Source of the DNA: Acinetobacter sp. UBA6641
GTDB taxonomy: Bacteria; Pseudomonadota; Gammaproteobacteria; Pseudomonadales; Moraxellaceae
Length of the DNA: 8,224 nucleotides
Direction of reading: 5' to 3'
Assembly (NCBI GenBank): GCA_002455755.1
Contig: DKLL01000092.1
Span: 5,015-13,238, forward strand
The notes under the pieces were generated by a model, which worked only from the letters and a program-made list of their open reading frames with translations, ran no database searches and had not been told where the DNA came from. Each line of letters begins with the position of its first letter. Within the stretch, counting starts at the first letter, position 1. Shown here one piece after another: positions 1 to 6,352 of this stretch. The translations under genes and the position numbers were made by a program.

Positions 1-477
1 GGTTTGCCTACTTCTTCAGAAGTGGAAAAATTAGTCCCCGTAGTGCCTCTGCTGGACATTAACCAGAGCAATATTGAAAAATACCGCATTGAATATGCAG
101 ATCTTTTAGAAAAAGTCCAAAACCGTGACATTCAATTGTGGGATTGTCGTACCGAAGATGAATATACCGGTCTTCGACTTGCAGCGCGACGCGGCGGTCA
201 CATTCCAGATGCCCGACATTTTGAGTGGAGTACTGCCCTAAACCGTGAAAATCATTTAAAATTACATCCTTTACAACGCACTCAACAGCGCTTGGAACAA
301 CTGGGTTTCAATTTAAAACAACCCGTGGTGGTTTATTGTCAGTCACATCACCGTTCGGGGTTGGCCTATATTCTGGGCCGATTGCTCGGTTGGAAGATAC
401 AGGCTTATGATGGTGCGTGGAGTGAATGGGGCAACCGCCTCGACAGTCCGATTATTACTGGAGAGTTACCATCTTGA
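1..477 (+). CDS. Sulfurtransferase, C-terminal rhodanese domain (5' end outside window)
   Basis: Rhodanese domains move sulfane sulfur from donors such as thiosulfate or mercaptopyruvate onto an active-site cysteine, normally in the cytoplasm. The reading frame is open from base 1. The segment [13 protein letters not shown] followed by GGHIPDA and the late motif [10 protein letters not shown] are typical of the second domain of tandem SseA/TST-type sulfurtransferases. The first visible residues ([11 protein letters not shown]) look like the linker after a first domain. I therefore infer that the gene begins upstream of the window. The TTG at 4 and the GTG at 22 are possible internal starts for a single-domain protein but lack a visible ribosome site. 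Counting from the TTG codon, the catalytic cysteine is residue 112, in the loop CQSHHRS; that loop is unlike the CGSGVTA-type loop of classical SseA, so substrate preference is uncertain. The stop codon overlaps the psd start, so the two are probably co-transcribed and translationally coupled. Confidence 0.85.
   Translation, partial: GLPTSSEVEKLVPVVPLLDINQSNIEKYRIEYADLLEKVQNRDIQLWDCRTEDEYTGLRLAARRGGHIPDARHFEWSTALNRENHLKLHPLQRTQQRLEQLGFNLKQPVVVYCQSHHRSGLAYILGRLLGWKIQAYDGAWSEWGNRLDSPIITGELPS
460..465 (+). promoter_or_regulatory. psd ribosome binding site
   Basis: GGAGAG lies inside the end of the sulfurtransferase gene, 8 nt before the TTG at 474. It decides the psd start in favour of TTG 474 over the upstream ATG at 426. 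Confidence 0.75.
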
Positions 478-1325
478 GCTTCGCATCACGTTTAAAAAAA
501 CAAATTTTTATTCAAGCGCAACGTGTTGTGCCACAACACCAATTATCACGTGTCGTGGGTAAACTGGCTGCCAGTGAACATCCAATTATCAAAAATACTG
601 TAATTCAGGCTTTTAAAGCCCAGTATGGCATTGATATGTCGATTGCTGAACAAAGCAACGCATTGAAATTCAAATCATTTAACGATTTTTTTACCCGCTC
701 TTTAAAACAGGGTGCACGTCAAATCGATCCGGATCCGCATAGTATTGTCTCACCTGCCGATGGGGCCATCTCGCAGCTGGGCCAGATTGAAGAAGGTGAT
801 ATTTTTCAGGCCAAGGGTCAAAGCTTTTCAGTGGAAAAACTGATTGCCGACCCCCAACTGGCTGAACCGTTTAAAAATGGCCATTTTGCTACCGTGTATT
901 TATCCCCTAAAGATTATCACCGTGTGCATATGCCTTTTGCCGGAACTTTGACTGAAACCTTGTATGTTCCAGGCGAGTTGTTCTCGGTCAATCAAACCAC
1001 TGCGGAAAATATTCCGGGCCTGTTTGCACGAAATGAGCGGATGGTGTGTTTGTTCGATACCGAACTCGGGCGTATGGCGGTGGTTTTAGTGGGTGCCATG
1101 ATTGTGGCAGGGATTGAAACCGTAGCCACAGGTAAGGTGAAACCCACGGGACGTCTGGAACTCAACCAGCACAATCTGTTTCTGGAAAAAGGTGCAGAGT
1201 TGGGCCGTTTCTATTTGGGTTCAACTGCGGTGATTTTATTTGAAAAAGATAAAATGCAGTGGGACGCGATGTTTAAAGCCAATTCTGTAGTCGTGATGGG
1301 TGAGGCTTTGGGACATACGGTTTAA
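474..1325 (+). CDS. psd: Phosphatidylserine decarboxylase proenzyme
   Basis: Psd decarboxylates phosphatidylserine to phosphatidylethanolamine at the inner membrane, the last step of the main phospholipid pathway. The protein is 283 aa, the normal length for the bacterial short type. Visible landmarks are SPADGAIS (93-100, with Asp96), DYHRVHMP (147-154, with His149 and His152), PGELFSVN (166-173) and the self-cleavage motif LGST at 248-251. Cleavage before Ser250 (codon 1221-1223) would give a beta chain and a roughly 34-residue alpha chain carrying the pyruvoyl cofactor. By analogy with the E. coli enzyme, Asp96, His152 and Ser250 form the processing triad. I chose TTG 474 because a good ribosome site precedes it and the resulting N-terminus ([16 protein letters not shown]) fits the family. 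The ATG at 426 would add 16 residues that are only the sulfurtransferase read in another frame. The start overlaps the upstream stop as TTGA, a translational coupling arrangement. Confidence 0.96.
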   Translation: MSFASRLKKQIFIQAQRVVPQHQLSRVVGKLAASEHPIIKNTVIQAFKAQYGIDMSIAEQSNALKFKSFNDFFTRSLKQGARQIDPDPHSIVSPADGAISQLGQIEEGDIFQAKGQSFSVEKLIADPQLAEPFKNGHFATVYLSPKDYHRVHMPFAGTLTETLYVPGELFSVNQTTAENIPGLFARNERMVCLFDTELGRMAVVLVGAMIVAGIETVATGKVKPTGRLELNQHNLFLEKGAELGRFYLGSTAVILFEKDKMQWDAMFKANSVVVMGEALGHTV

Positions 1326-1560
1326 GTTTAATTTACCCTCATCCCAGCCTTCTCCCTGAGCAATATATGGCGCAAGAGAAAGAGCTTTTCCTTTAGGAGA
1401 AAACTCCTCCCTTTAATAAAGGAAGGTCGGAAGGGATTATTCTTTTTTAATAAATTTCTTTAAGTTTAAAATCTTCCCCTAACCTCTCCTTTGTAAAGGA
1501 GAAGGAACTTTTCCCTCTCCCTTCGGGAGAGGGTTAGGGAGAGGGAAAATCCAATGTTAA
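1326..1560. repeat. Intergenic cluster of CT/GA-rich palindromes (REP-like)
   Basis: No gene is visible here. The stretch is built from related C/T-rich and G/A-rich blocks. TCTCCTTT (1485-1492) pairs with AAAGGAGA (1495-1502). CCCTCTCCC (1513-1521) pairs with GGGAGAGGG (1525-1533), or alternatively with a second copy at 1537-1545; with flanking bases the second pairing reaches 13 bp (1509-1521 with 1537-1549). A larger inverted pair, CCCTAACCTCTCC (1477-1489) and 1526-1539, encloses these with one bulged G. An imperfect hairpin of the same style occupies 1406-1426, and CCCTCATCCCAGCC near 1337 looks like a diverged unit. From memory, similar blocks are scattered through Acinetobacter and other gammaproteobacterial genomes; I cannot confirm copy number here. 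On the RNA level these could stabilise the psd 3' end. Confidence 0.6.
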
Positions 1561-1563
1561 GAT

Positions 1564-1597
1564 AAAAAAAAGAGCCTTATATAAAGGCTCTTTTTTT
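1564..1597. terminator. Bidirectional Rho-independent terminator
   Basis: AGAGCCTT (1571-1578) and AAGGCTCT (1584-1591) form an 8-bp stem with a 5-nt loop. The stem is flanked by an A run (1564-1570) and a T run (1592-1597), so it works in both directions. It sits between the convergent psd and SPOR-domain genes and can end both transcripts. Confidence 0.92.
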
Positions 1598-1619
1598 ATG
1601 TCTTTTAGAAAAATCTAAA

Positions 1620-2231
1620 TTAACGTTTCACCACAATAGAATCAATACCACTGCGTTGCAAGGTTTGCTGTGCAATTATCGCAGCTTCCTGAGAATCATA
1701 AGGTCCTGAAATCACACGATACCAGGTTTGACTGCCTTCCACCGACTTCACCACATCCGCAGACAAACCATTCAGGATAATTTCAGCACGGCGTGCATCG
1801 GCACTATCTGGATCGGGATAACTACGCACCTGCAGTATAAAACTCGGCTGCTGGGCAACTGGCGCTTCAGAAGCTTCCAGACCTGGCTCGGCTGTGTCAG
1901 CAGGAGGAGCGGTTTCTGTTTCTGGTACCTCAACAATCACCACAGTTCCTGAATTTTTAGTTTCAGGAACGGCCTGATCTGGAATAGGGGTCACTTGTTG
2001 CTGTGGCAACAAGTCGTAGAAACGATAGTCCTTGTTAGTATCTTCCTGATAATGTTCAGAACTGATCTGATTCTTCGGTTTAACCGGTGCCCACGGTTTC
2101 CATAGCATCAAAGCTACAGCAAAACTCAACACAATTAAAATAACGACCAGCGTTCCCAGCCATGCAGGAATCAATGGCTTTTTCGGTTTATTCGGTCGCT
2201 CAGAGACGCCGCGCTGCGTTTTTCCAAACAC
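1620..2231 (-). CDS. SPOR-domain bitopic membrane protein, FtsN-like
   Basis: SPOR domains bind peptidoglycan stripped of stem peptides at the division septum; FtsN uses one while activating septal wall synthesis. With the GTG start at 2231 the protein is 203 aa: a short basic cytoplasmic tail (1-20, with RPNKPKKP), one membrane segment (about 21-43), a periplasmic linker rich in P, E, T and A (about 50-128), and a C-terminal SPOR domain (about 129-203, from PSFILQVRSYPD to VVKR). The short motif YRFYDLLPQQQV (69-80) resembles the FYTLLP segment of Pseudomonas-type FtsN proteins. Placement just after argS is the same as for the FtsN-like gene in Pseudomonas. An ATG at 2279 would add 16 residues but has no good ribosome site. 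Membership in the SPOR family is clear; identity as the essential FtsN is an inference from layout and context, so no symbol is given. Confidence 0.88.
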   Translation of the reverse strand: MFGKTQRGVSERPNKPKKPLIPAWLGTLVVILIVLSFAVALMLWKPWAPVKPKNQISSEHYQEDTNKDYRFYDLLPQQQVTPIPDQAVPETKNSGTVVIVEVPETETAPPADTAEPGLEASEAPVAQQPSFILQVRSYPDPDSADARRAEIILNGLSADVVKSVEGSQTWYRVISGPYDSQEAAIIAQQTLQRSGIDSIVVKR

Positions 2232-2238
2232 GTGGGAT

Positions 2239-2243
2239 TCCTC
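2239..2243 (-). promoter_or_regulatory. Ribosome binding site of the SPOR-domain gene
   Basis: Minus-strand GAGGA lies 7 nt before the GTG codon at 2231. It supports GTG as the start rather than the ATG at 2279. Confidence 0.7.
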
Positions 2244-2271
2244 GTGTGTTATTTTTGAATTAAATGTTTTT

Positions 2272-2311
2272 AAAAACAAGGTCTTATTTTTAAAATAATA
2301 ATCCCTTGTTT
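2272..2311 (-). terminator. Possible weak terminator or attenuator between argS and the SPOR gene
   Basis: On the minus strand AAACAAGG (2311-2304) pairs with CCTTGTTT (2281-2274). The loop contains a second AT-only stem (TTATTTT and AAAATAA, 2284-2298). The 3' arm runs into TTTTT. The arrangement resembles an intrinsic terminator, but the stem has few G-C pairs and interior bulges, so it may only reduce read-through from argS into the SPOR gene. Confidence 0.35.
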
Positions 2312-2377
2312 ACCCTGTTGTCTATAAACCATGAGCTAAGCTTGCATCATCAACATGACTTTCAGTCTTGCAGTGAT

Positions 2378-2394
2378 GCAAAACCTTGTTTTGC
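2378..2394 (-). other. Hairpin directly after the argS stop codon
   Basis: GCAAAAC (2378-2384) and GTTTTGC (2388-2394) form a perfect 7-bp stem with a 3-nt loop, abutting the argS stop. There is no T run after it on the minus strand, so it is not a classic terminator. TTGCATCA (2342-2349) can pair with TGATGCAA (2374-2381), overlapping this stem and competing with it. It may protect the argS mRNA 3' end. Confidence 0.4.
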
Positions 2395-4185
2395 TTACAT
2401 CGCCTCAGGAGCAGATACACCTAATAATTCTAAACCATTACGTAAAACTTGTTGTACGTTTACTGAAAGTAGTAAACGAGCTTGCGTAAGTTCAGCATCA
2501 TCATTGAGTACTTTATGTTCATTATACCAACCGTGGAATAATGCTGCTAATTCTTTCAGATAGTTACCAACCTGATGCGGTTCATAACTGTTGGCTGCGC
2601 GAATCACGATTTCAGGATAGGCTGCAAGTTTGGCCAGAATTTCAGTTTCAGCATCAAGATCAAGTTTTGCTGCAAATTGACGGGCATGTACCGCATCAAA
2701 GTTCACACCTGTAGTGGCTGCTTTTTCAAGCATACGGCAGATACGGGCATGTGCATATTGAATGTAATACACTGCATTGTCCTTGCTTTGTGACACAGCA
2801 AGGTCCAAGTCAAAGTCGATGTGCTGTTCAGACTTGCGCATTACGTAGTAGAAACGCGCTGCATCATTGCCGACTTCTTTACGCAGGTCGCGTAAAGTCA
2901 CGAACTGGCCTGAACGAGATGACATCTGCACCATCTCGCCACCACGCCATAAGCTTACGAACTGGACCAGAAGAACTGTCAATTTTTTCGAGTCATAGCC
3001 CATGGCATCAATCGCTGCTTTGACACGTGCGATATAACCGTGGTGGTCTGAACCCCAGATATCCACAATATCGGTATAGCCACGTTGCAACTTGTTCAGG
3101 TGGTAAGCAATGTCAGAGGCGAAATACGTGGTTTGACCATTACGGCGTTTGACTACACGGTCTTTTTCATCGCCAAATGCAGTCGATTTAAACCAGATAT
3201 TGCCGTCTTGTTCATACAAGAAGCCGCGTTGATCAAGTGTTTGTAACGCTTCTTCAATTTTTTCCGTCAATGATTCTTCACTGAACCACTGGTTGAAGGT
3301 TACGCCGAATTCGCCCAGGTCATCTTTAATATCATCAAGAATGGCTTTTAATGCAGCTTGCAAGAAAACGCGGTAGCCTTGACCGATTAATTGTTGTGAA
3401 TTGAAAATCAAGCCATCGATATGTTTTTCTTTGTCGCCTGAAAGTACAACCTTGTTGCCATCAGCATCCAGTTCTTCAGCGTATTGAATATCTTCAGGAA
3501 CGTCTTTATAAACATCTGCAACTGGACGGACATAGGCATCACCATCTTGGTCGATAATGCCTTGCGCGATTTCTTTAACATAGTCGCCCTGGTAGGCATT
3601 CTTGGGAAAAACCAGTTCCTGACCGGTGAGTTCCAGATAACGCAAGTAAGTCGAGGTTGCCAGGATGTCCATTTGACGGCCAGCGTCATTGACATAGTAT
3701 TCGCGATCCACTTTGGCGCCAGTGGCTTCAAGCAGGTTGGCTACAGTCATGCCGTATGCTGCGCCACGGCCATGACCTACATGCAGGCTAGAAGTCGGAT
3801 TTGCTGAAACAAATTCGACTTGAATGCGTTTTTCGGCATTGGCCTGGGTACGGCCAAACTGATCTTGTTGCGCTTGAATCTGGTCTAAAATAGCGAAGCG
3901 TTGGTCGGCATTTAAAAAGAAGTTAATAAAGCCGGGACCCGCAATTTCTGCTTTGCTGATGTCTGCTACTTCAGGCAATGCAGCAAGAATTTTTTCTGCA
4001 AGATCACGAGGCTTCATACCCGCAGCTTTAGAACCAATCATTGCAATATTTGAAGCAAAGTCACCGTGGCTTCGGTCTTTGGTTCGCGTTAAATGACTGC
4101 TGTTATTCCAGTCGGATGGAAGTACACCTTCAGCTTGAAGGGATTGCACTGCATGATCGAGAGCTGCTTGGATTGCCGTATTCAT
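2395..4185 (-). CDS. argS: Arginyl-tRNA synthetase
   Basis: ArgS joins arginine to tRNA-Arg in the cytoplasm; it is a class I enzyme that needs bound tRNA to activate the amino acid. The protein is 596 aa from ATG 4185, a usual length. In order: an N-terminal ArgS-specific domain (about 1-115) that contacts the tRNA; the catalytic domain with VEFVSANPTSSLHVGHGRGA (123-142), where HVGH (135-138) is the HIGH signature; YYVNDAGRQMD (163-173); WGSDHHGYIARVKAA (377-391); MSSRSG (421-426) in the KMSKS position; and a C-terminal DALR-type anticodon-binding domain (about 470-596) that starts near YYIQYAHARI and ends with GLELLGVSAPEAM. The frame stays open to an ATG at 4284, but the extra 33 residues are unlike ArgS and that ATG lies upstream of the probable promoter. 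The start at 4185 has no clear Shine-Dalgarno site and rests on family alignment. Confidence 0.97.
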   Translation of the reverse strand: MNTAIQAALDHAVQSLQAEGVLPSDWNNSSHLTRTKDRSHGDFASNIAMIGSKAAGMKPRDLAEKILAALPEVADISKAEIAGPGFINFFLNADQRFAILDQIQAQQDQFGRTQANAEKRIQVEFVSANPTSSLHVGHGRGAAYGMTVANLLEATGAKVDREYYVNDAGRQMDILATSTYLRYLELTGQELVFPKNAYQGDYVKEIAQGIIDQDGDAYVRPVADVYKDVPEDIQYAEELDADGNKVVLSGDKEKHIDGLIFNSQQLIGQGYRVFLQAALKAILDDIKDDLGEFGVTFNQWFSEESLTEKIEEALQTLDQRGFLYEQDGNIWFKSTAFGDEKDRVVKRRNGQTTYFASDIAYHLNKLQRGYTDIVDIWGSDHHGYIARVKAAIDAMGYDSKKLTVLLVQFVSLWRGGEMVQMSSRSGQFVTLRDLRKEVGNDAARFYYVMRKSEQHIDFDLDLAVSQSKDNAVYYIQYAHARICRMLEKAATTGVNFDAVHARQFAAKLDLDAETEILAKLAAYPEIVIRAANSYEPHQVGNYLKELAALFHGWYNEHKVLNDDAELTQARLLLSVNVQQVLRNGLELLGVSAPEAM

Positions 4186-4221
4186 AATCAGTCGAAAAAT
4201 AAATGTCGCAGAAAAACAGCA

Positions 4222-4230
4222 AATATAGCA
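4222..4230 (-). promoter_or_regulatory. Probable extended -10 promoter for argS
   Basis: The minus strand reads TGC-TATATT (4230-4222), a TGn motif joined to a good -10 hexamer. No clear -35 is seen, which is acceptable for an extended -10 promoter. Transcription would start near 4215 and give a leader of about 30 nt before the ATG at 4185. Confidence 0.5.
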
Positions 4231-4408
4231 AATTTCGTGGTCTTTAGGTGAATGCATTTGTATTGAATGAATCTTGTCCGACAACTAACGCAGAATTGAC
4301 GCAGAATAAACGCTGGAAAAGATTCAAAAACATATGATTAATGGCATATTGCAGACCTAAAGCAATGCACCTGAAGACGCTTGCGATTTCAAATGCCTGA
4401 ACGCAAAT
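4231..4408. other. Intergenic spacer between the DUF445 gene and argS
   Basis: No gene or clear terminator is seen. Just after the DUF445 stop, minus-strand TTGCG-TTCA (4406-4398) pairs with TGAA-CGCAA (4391-4381, with two unpaired bases), a 9-bp stem without a T run; it could be a Rho-dependent or processed 3' end. ACGCAGAAT occurs twice (4288-4296 and 4299-4307) with an 11-bp period, possibly by chance. Confidence 0.4.
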
Positions 4409-5716
4409 TTAAAGCGCCATATCAACCAAGGCGCGAATAATACCCAGAATTAAGCCAATAAAACCACCGACCACCACGCCATTGACCCGGATCATGTGTA
4501 AATCGCCACCGACTTCATTTTCAATTTTGTCAATCATTTCCCGTGAATCCCATTCATGAATGCGTTCGCTGATAAAACGGATCACTTTTTCACTGTATTG
4601 ATCACTCAAATTGACCGCAAGTCCACTCATTCGCTCATTCAGTAATTGACGTACTGGCAGATTGGAAATGATATTTTCCCCGACTTGCTGAATGGCGACA
4701 CGCAAGTTCTGAGCAATGCCGGAATCGTCTTTGAGTAAATCGGTTTTAATGGCATCACAGAGAATGACCACGGCGCCACTGATAAAATTCAATACCTGTG
4801 GACTATCCAGCAGGGCATCTTTGGTGCGGTTTAAACGCTCACTGGCTTCACTTTCACTATCGGCCAGTTCCAGCATCAGCTGCTGGCCCATCTGTTCAAT
4901 TTTTTGCCGCCATGGATGTTCCGGGTCAGCCAGCATGGATTCTACCCGTTCAATCAGTGAATCGATGGTGCGTTGCTGTACATCAATACCAATCCAGCTG
5001 GCGCCTTTGGCCAGTTTCCACACCCCGAGTTCCTTGAACAGTCGGCGGGTCAGTTCATGGGCTTGTTCGGGATGTGAGATCATCCATTCGTGAGCCAAAT
5101 CGAGTCCGCGTTGCAATACATCCTGATGGAAGTCATTTTCCAGCACCGCGCGCAGCATTTCACTGGCAAGCGTGTTGATCTGGGTGTTACGAACCCATTG
5201 CACACTGTTGTTCTGAATAAAATTTCCGATCTGTTCCTGACCGACAAATTCAAAAATCTTCGGTACGGTTTGCTGAATGACTTGGGTAACTTGGTTATTA
5301 TTTTCAGGTGTGGCCAGCCATTGCCCGACCGCCAGACTGAGGTCGGTATTGTGCAGGCTGCGTTTAACCACTTGAGGCGATAAAAAGTTTTCCTGTACAA
5401 AGCGTCCCATGGATTCGGCAATCCGGGCTTTATTACGTGGAATGATTTCGGTGTGATCGAGCAGGAACTTGGGAATCGGCATTTTCCCAAACGGATTGCG
5501 GAACAATACGGTAATGGCATACCAGTCGGCCAGTCCGCCGACCACACCCGCTTCGGCGGAAAGCATCAAAATATGAATCAGCCAGGCATATTCAGGAATC
5601 AGCTTGGCCACCACCATCAGCACCAACCAGATAACGATGGCACTGATTAAGGCAGTGGTGGCAAAGCGTTTACTGCGTTGCAAACTCGGTGTGGTGATTG
5701 CTTCCGCTGTGGTCAT
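4409..5716 (-). CDS. DUF445 family membrane protein (YjiN-like)
   Basis: The biochemical role of DUF445 proteins is unknown; E. coli YjiN belongs to the family. The 435-aa protein has a first membrane segment at about 19-40, a second hydrophobic stretch at about 45-72, and a C-terminal hydrophobic segment at about 412-435. The family hallmark is clear: GGLADWYAITVLFRNPFGKM (60-79), then IPKFLLDHTEIIPRNKARIAE-type sequence to about 101. The long middle part is polar and probably helical, so both ends are likely anchored in the inner membrane around a large soluble region. I chose ATG 5716 because AGGAAG lies just before it; the ATG at 5740 adds eight residues and lacks such a site. It is the last gene of a probable three-gene unit, 30 bp after the lipoprotein stop. 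The C-terminal GGFIGLILGIIRAL may be a pore-like or packing glycine segment, but that is speculation. Confidence 0.9.
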   Translation of the reverse strand: MTTAEAITTPSLQRSKRFATTALISAIVIWLVLMVVAKLIPEYAWLIHILMLSAEAGVVGGLADWYAITVLFRNPFGKMPIPKFLLDHTEIIPRNKARIAESMGRFVQENFLSPQVVKRSLHNTDLSLAVGQWLATPENNNQVTQVIQQTVPKIFEFVGQEQIGNFIQNNSVQWVRNTQINTLASEMLRAVLENDFHQDVLQRGLDLAHEWMISHPEQAHELTRRLFKELGVWKLAKGASWIGIDVQQRTIDSLIERVESMLADPEHPWRQKIEQMGQQLMLELADSESEASERLNRTKDALLDSPQVLNFISGAVVILCDAIKTDLLKDDSGIAQNLRVAIQQVGENIISNLPVRQLLNERMSGLAVNLSDQYSEKVIRFISERIHEWDSREMIDKIENEVGGDLHMIRVNGVVVGGFIGLILGIIRALVDMAL

Positions 5717-5721
5717 GCAAG

Positions 5722-5727
5722 CTTCCT
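5722..5727 (-). promoter_or_regulatory. Ribosome binding site of the DUF445 gene
   Basis: Minus-strand AGGAAG lies 5 nt before the ATG at 5716 and selects that start over the ATG at 5740. Confidence 0.7.
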
Positions 5728-5746
5728 GTCGGTTATTCAACTATTG

Positions 5747-6301
5747 TTATTTTGCTATTTTCGGTACGGGTGAGGTTAGTACCTCGCCATTAGGACCTAG
5801 GCCATATTTTTGTCCTAAATATTTTAAAATCAAATAGGCATCAAAGGCTTCATCCGGTGCTTTTTTCTGATCTTTATAACATTCAATGGTATAGGAAACC
5901 TGTACCGGGTCAATGGTCACTACGCGCGGCATATCATAAAACGGGTCAGGCCAGAAACCGGGATAACGACGATAATAACCATAAGGGTAATACATTGGGG
6001 TGGAGTAGACCACGGCCTGACGGGGTGGCTGGCTACGGTTACTCGGATCATTCAGCACCTTGAAATAGCGGAAGTCGTTCTGTACCGTGGTCTGGGCGGC
6101 TTTTACCAGGGTAATTTCTTCGGCAGTTCCAAAACTCATATTGGGACGGGCCTGGAAACTGATGCGATAGGTTTGTGTATTTAAGGGCGTATTACTGAAT
6201 TGCCCCAGCTGGTCAAAAGTCAGCGGTTTGGAAGGTGTGGTTGCACAGCCTGTAAGTGCGATGGCCACGGCCATGCTCAAACCTATAATGCTGTTCTTCA
6301 T
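5747..6301 (-). CDS. Small lipoprotein of unknown function
   Basis: The 184-aa product starts with a lipoprotein signal peptide: MKNS, a hydrophobic core (5-16) and the lipobox LTGC. Cys19 would be lipidated after signal peptidase II cleavage. Residues after Cys19 are A and T, not Asp, so export to the outer membrane is expected. The mature part contains TYRISFQARPNMSFGTAEEITLVKAA-like sequence (44-69) and a region ending near NDFRYFKVLND (75-85). This layout (a strand, then a helix with LxKAA, then a 'hard to see residue F' strand) recalls the CC0125/CC1285 lipoprotein family, but I cannot confirm that. Residues 99-122 form an aromatic-rich stretch, with eight Tyr, two Phe and one Trp in 24 positions. 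Two candidate starts exist; ATG 6301 is preceded by a strong GGAGG, so it is preferred over the codon at 6319. It is the middle gene of the probable operon. Confidence 0.87.
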   Translation of the reverse strand: MKNSIIGLSMAVAIALTGCATTPSKPLTFDQLGQFSNTPLNTQTYRISFQARPNMSFGTAEEITLVKAAQTTVQNDFRYFKVLNDPSNRSQPPRQAVVYSTPMYYPYGYYRRYPGFWPDPFYDMPRVVTIDPVQVSYTIECYKDQKKAPDEAFDAYLILKYLGQKYGLGPNGEVLTSPVPKIAK

Positions 6302-6307
6302 GTTGAA

Positions 6308-6312
6308 CCTCC
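6308..6312 (-). promoter_or_regulatory. Strong ribosome binding site of the lipoprotein gene
   Basis: Minus-strand GGAGG lies 6 nt before the ATG at 6301. It is the best Shine-Dalgarno site in the window and sits 2 nt after the hairpin at 6315-6352. Confidence 0.85.
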
Positions 6313-6314
6313 AT

Positions 6315-6352
6315 ACCATTTACTGTGCGCGGGAGGAGACACAATAAATGGT
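6315..6352 (-). other. Intercistronic hairpin with anti-Shine-Dalgarno-like loop
   Basis: ACCATTTA (6315-6322) and TAAATGGT (6345-6352) pair perfectly. After one mismatch the stem continues with TGTG (6324-6327) and CACA (6340-6343), leaving a 12-nt loop. It starts at the DUF924 stop codon and ends 2 nt before the lipoprotein ribosome site. The minus-strand loop contains CCTCC, complementary to that GGAGG. No T run follows, so it is not an intrinsic terminator. It could stabilise one part of the mRNA or modulate lipoprotein translation; this is inferred from sequence only. Confidence 0.5.

Noticed and set aside
426..473. ATG at 426 as the psd start
   Set aside because: It lies well inside the sulfurtransferase gene, the added residues do not resemble Psd, and a good ribosome site points to TTG 474.
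1326..1560. A small gene or small RNA in the psd downstream gap
   Set aside because: No open frame with a ribosome site and no clear promoter; the palindromes explain the composition.
3408..3807. Open frames of about 107 codons on both strands within argS
   Set aside because: They are out-of-frame shadows of the highly conserved argS gene, with no ribosome site or family features.
4186..4284. ATG at 4284 as the argS start
   Set aside because: The added 33 residues are unlike any ArgS N-terminus, and the codon lies upstream of the likely promoter at 4222-4230.
4288..4307. Direct repeat ACGCAGAAT twice, as an operator or CRISPR-like repeat
   Set aside because: Only two 9-bp copies 11 bp apart in a short spacer; no further copies seen, so chance is likely.
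4716..5547. Several open frames on both strands within the DUF445 gene
   Set aside because: They overlap the well-supported DUF445 frame and have atypical composition.
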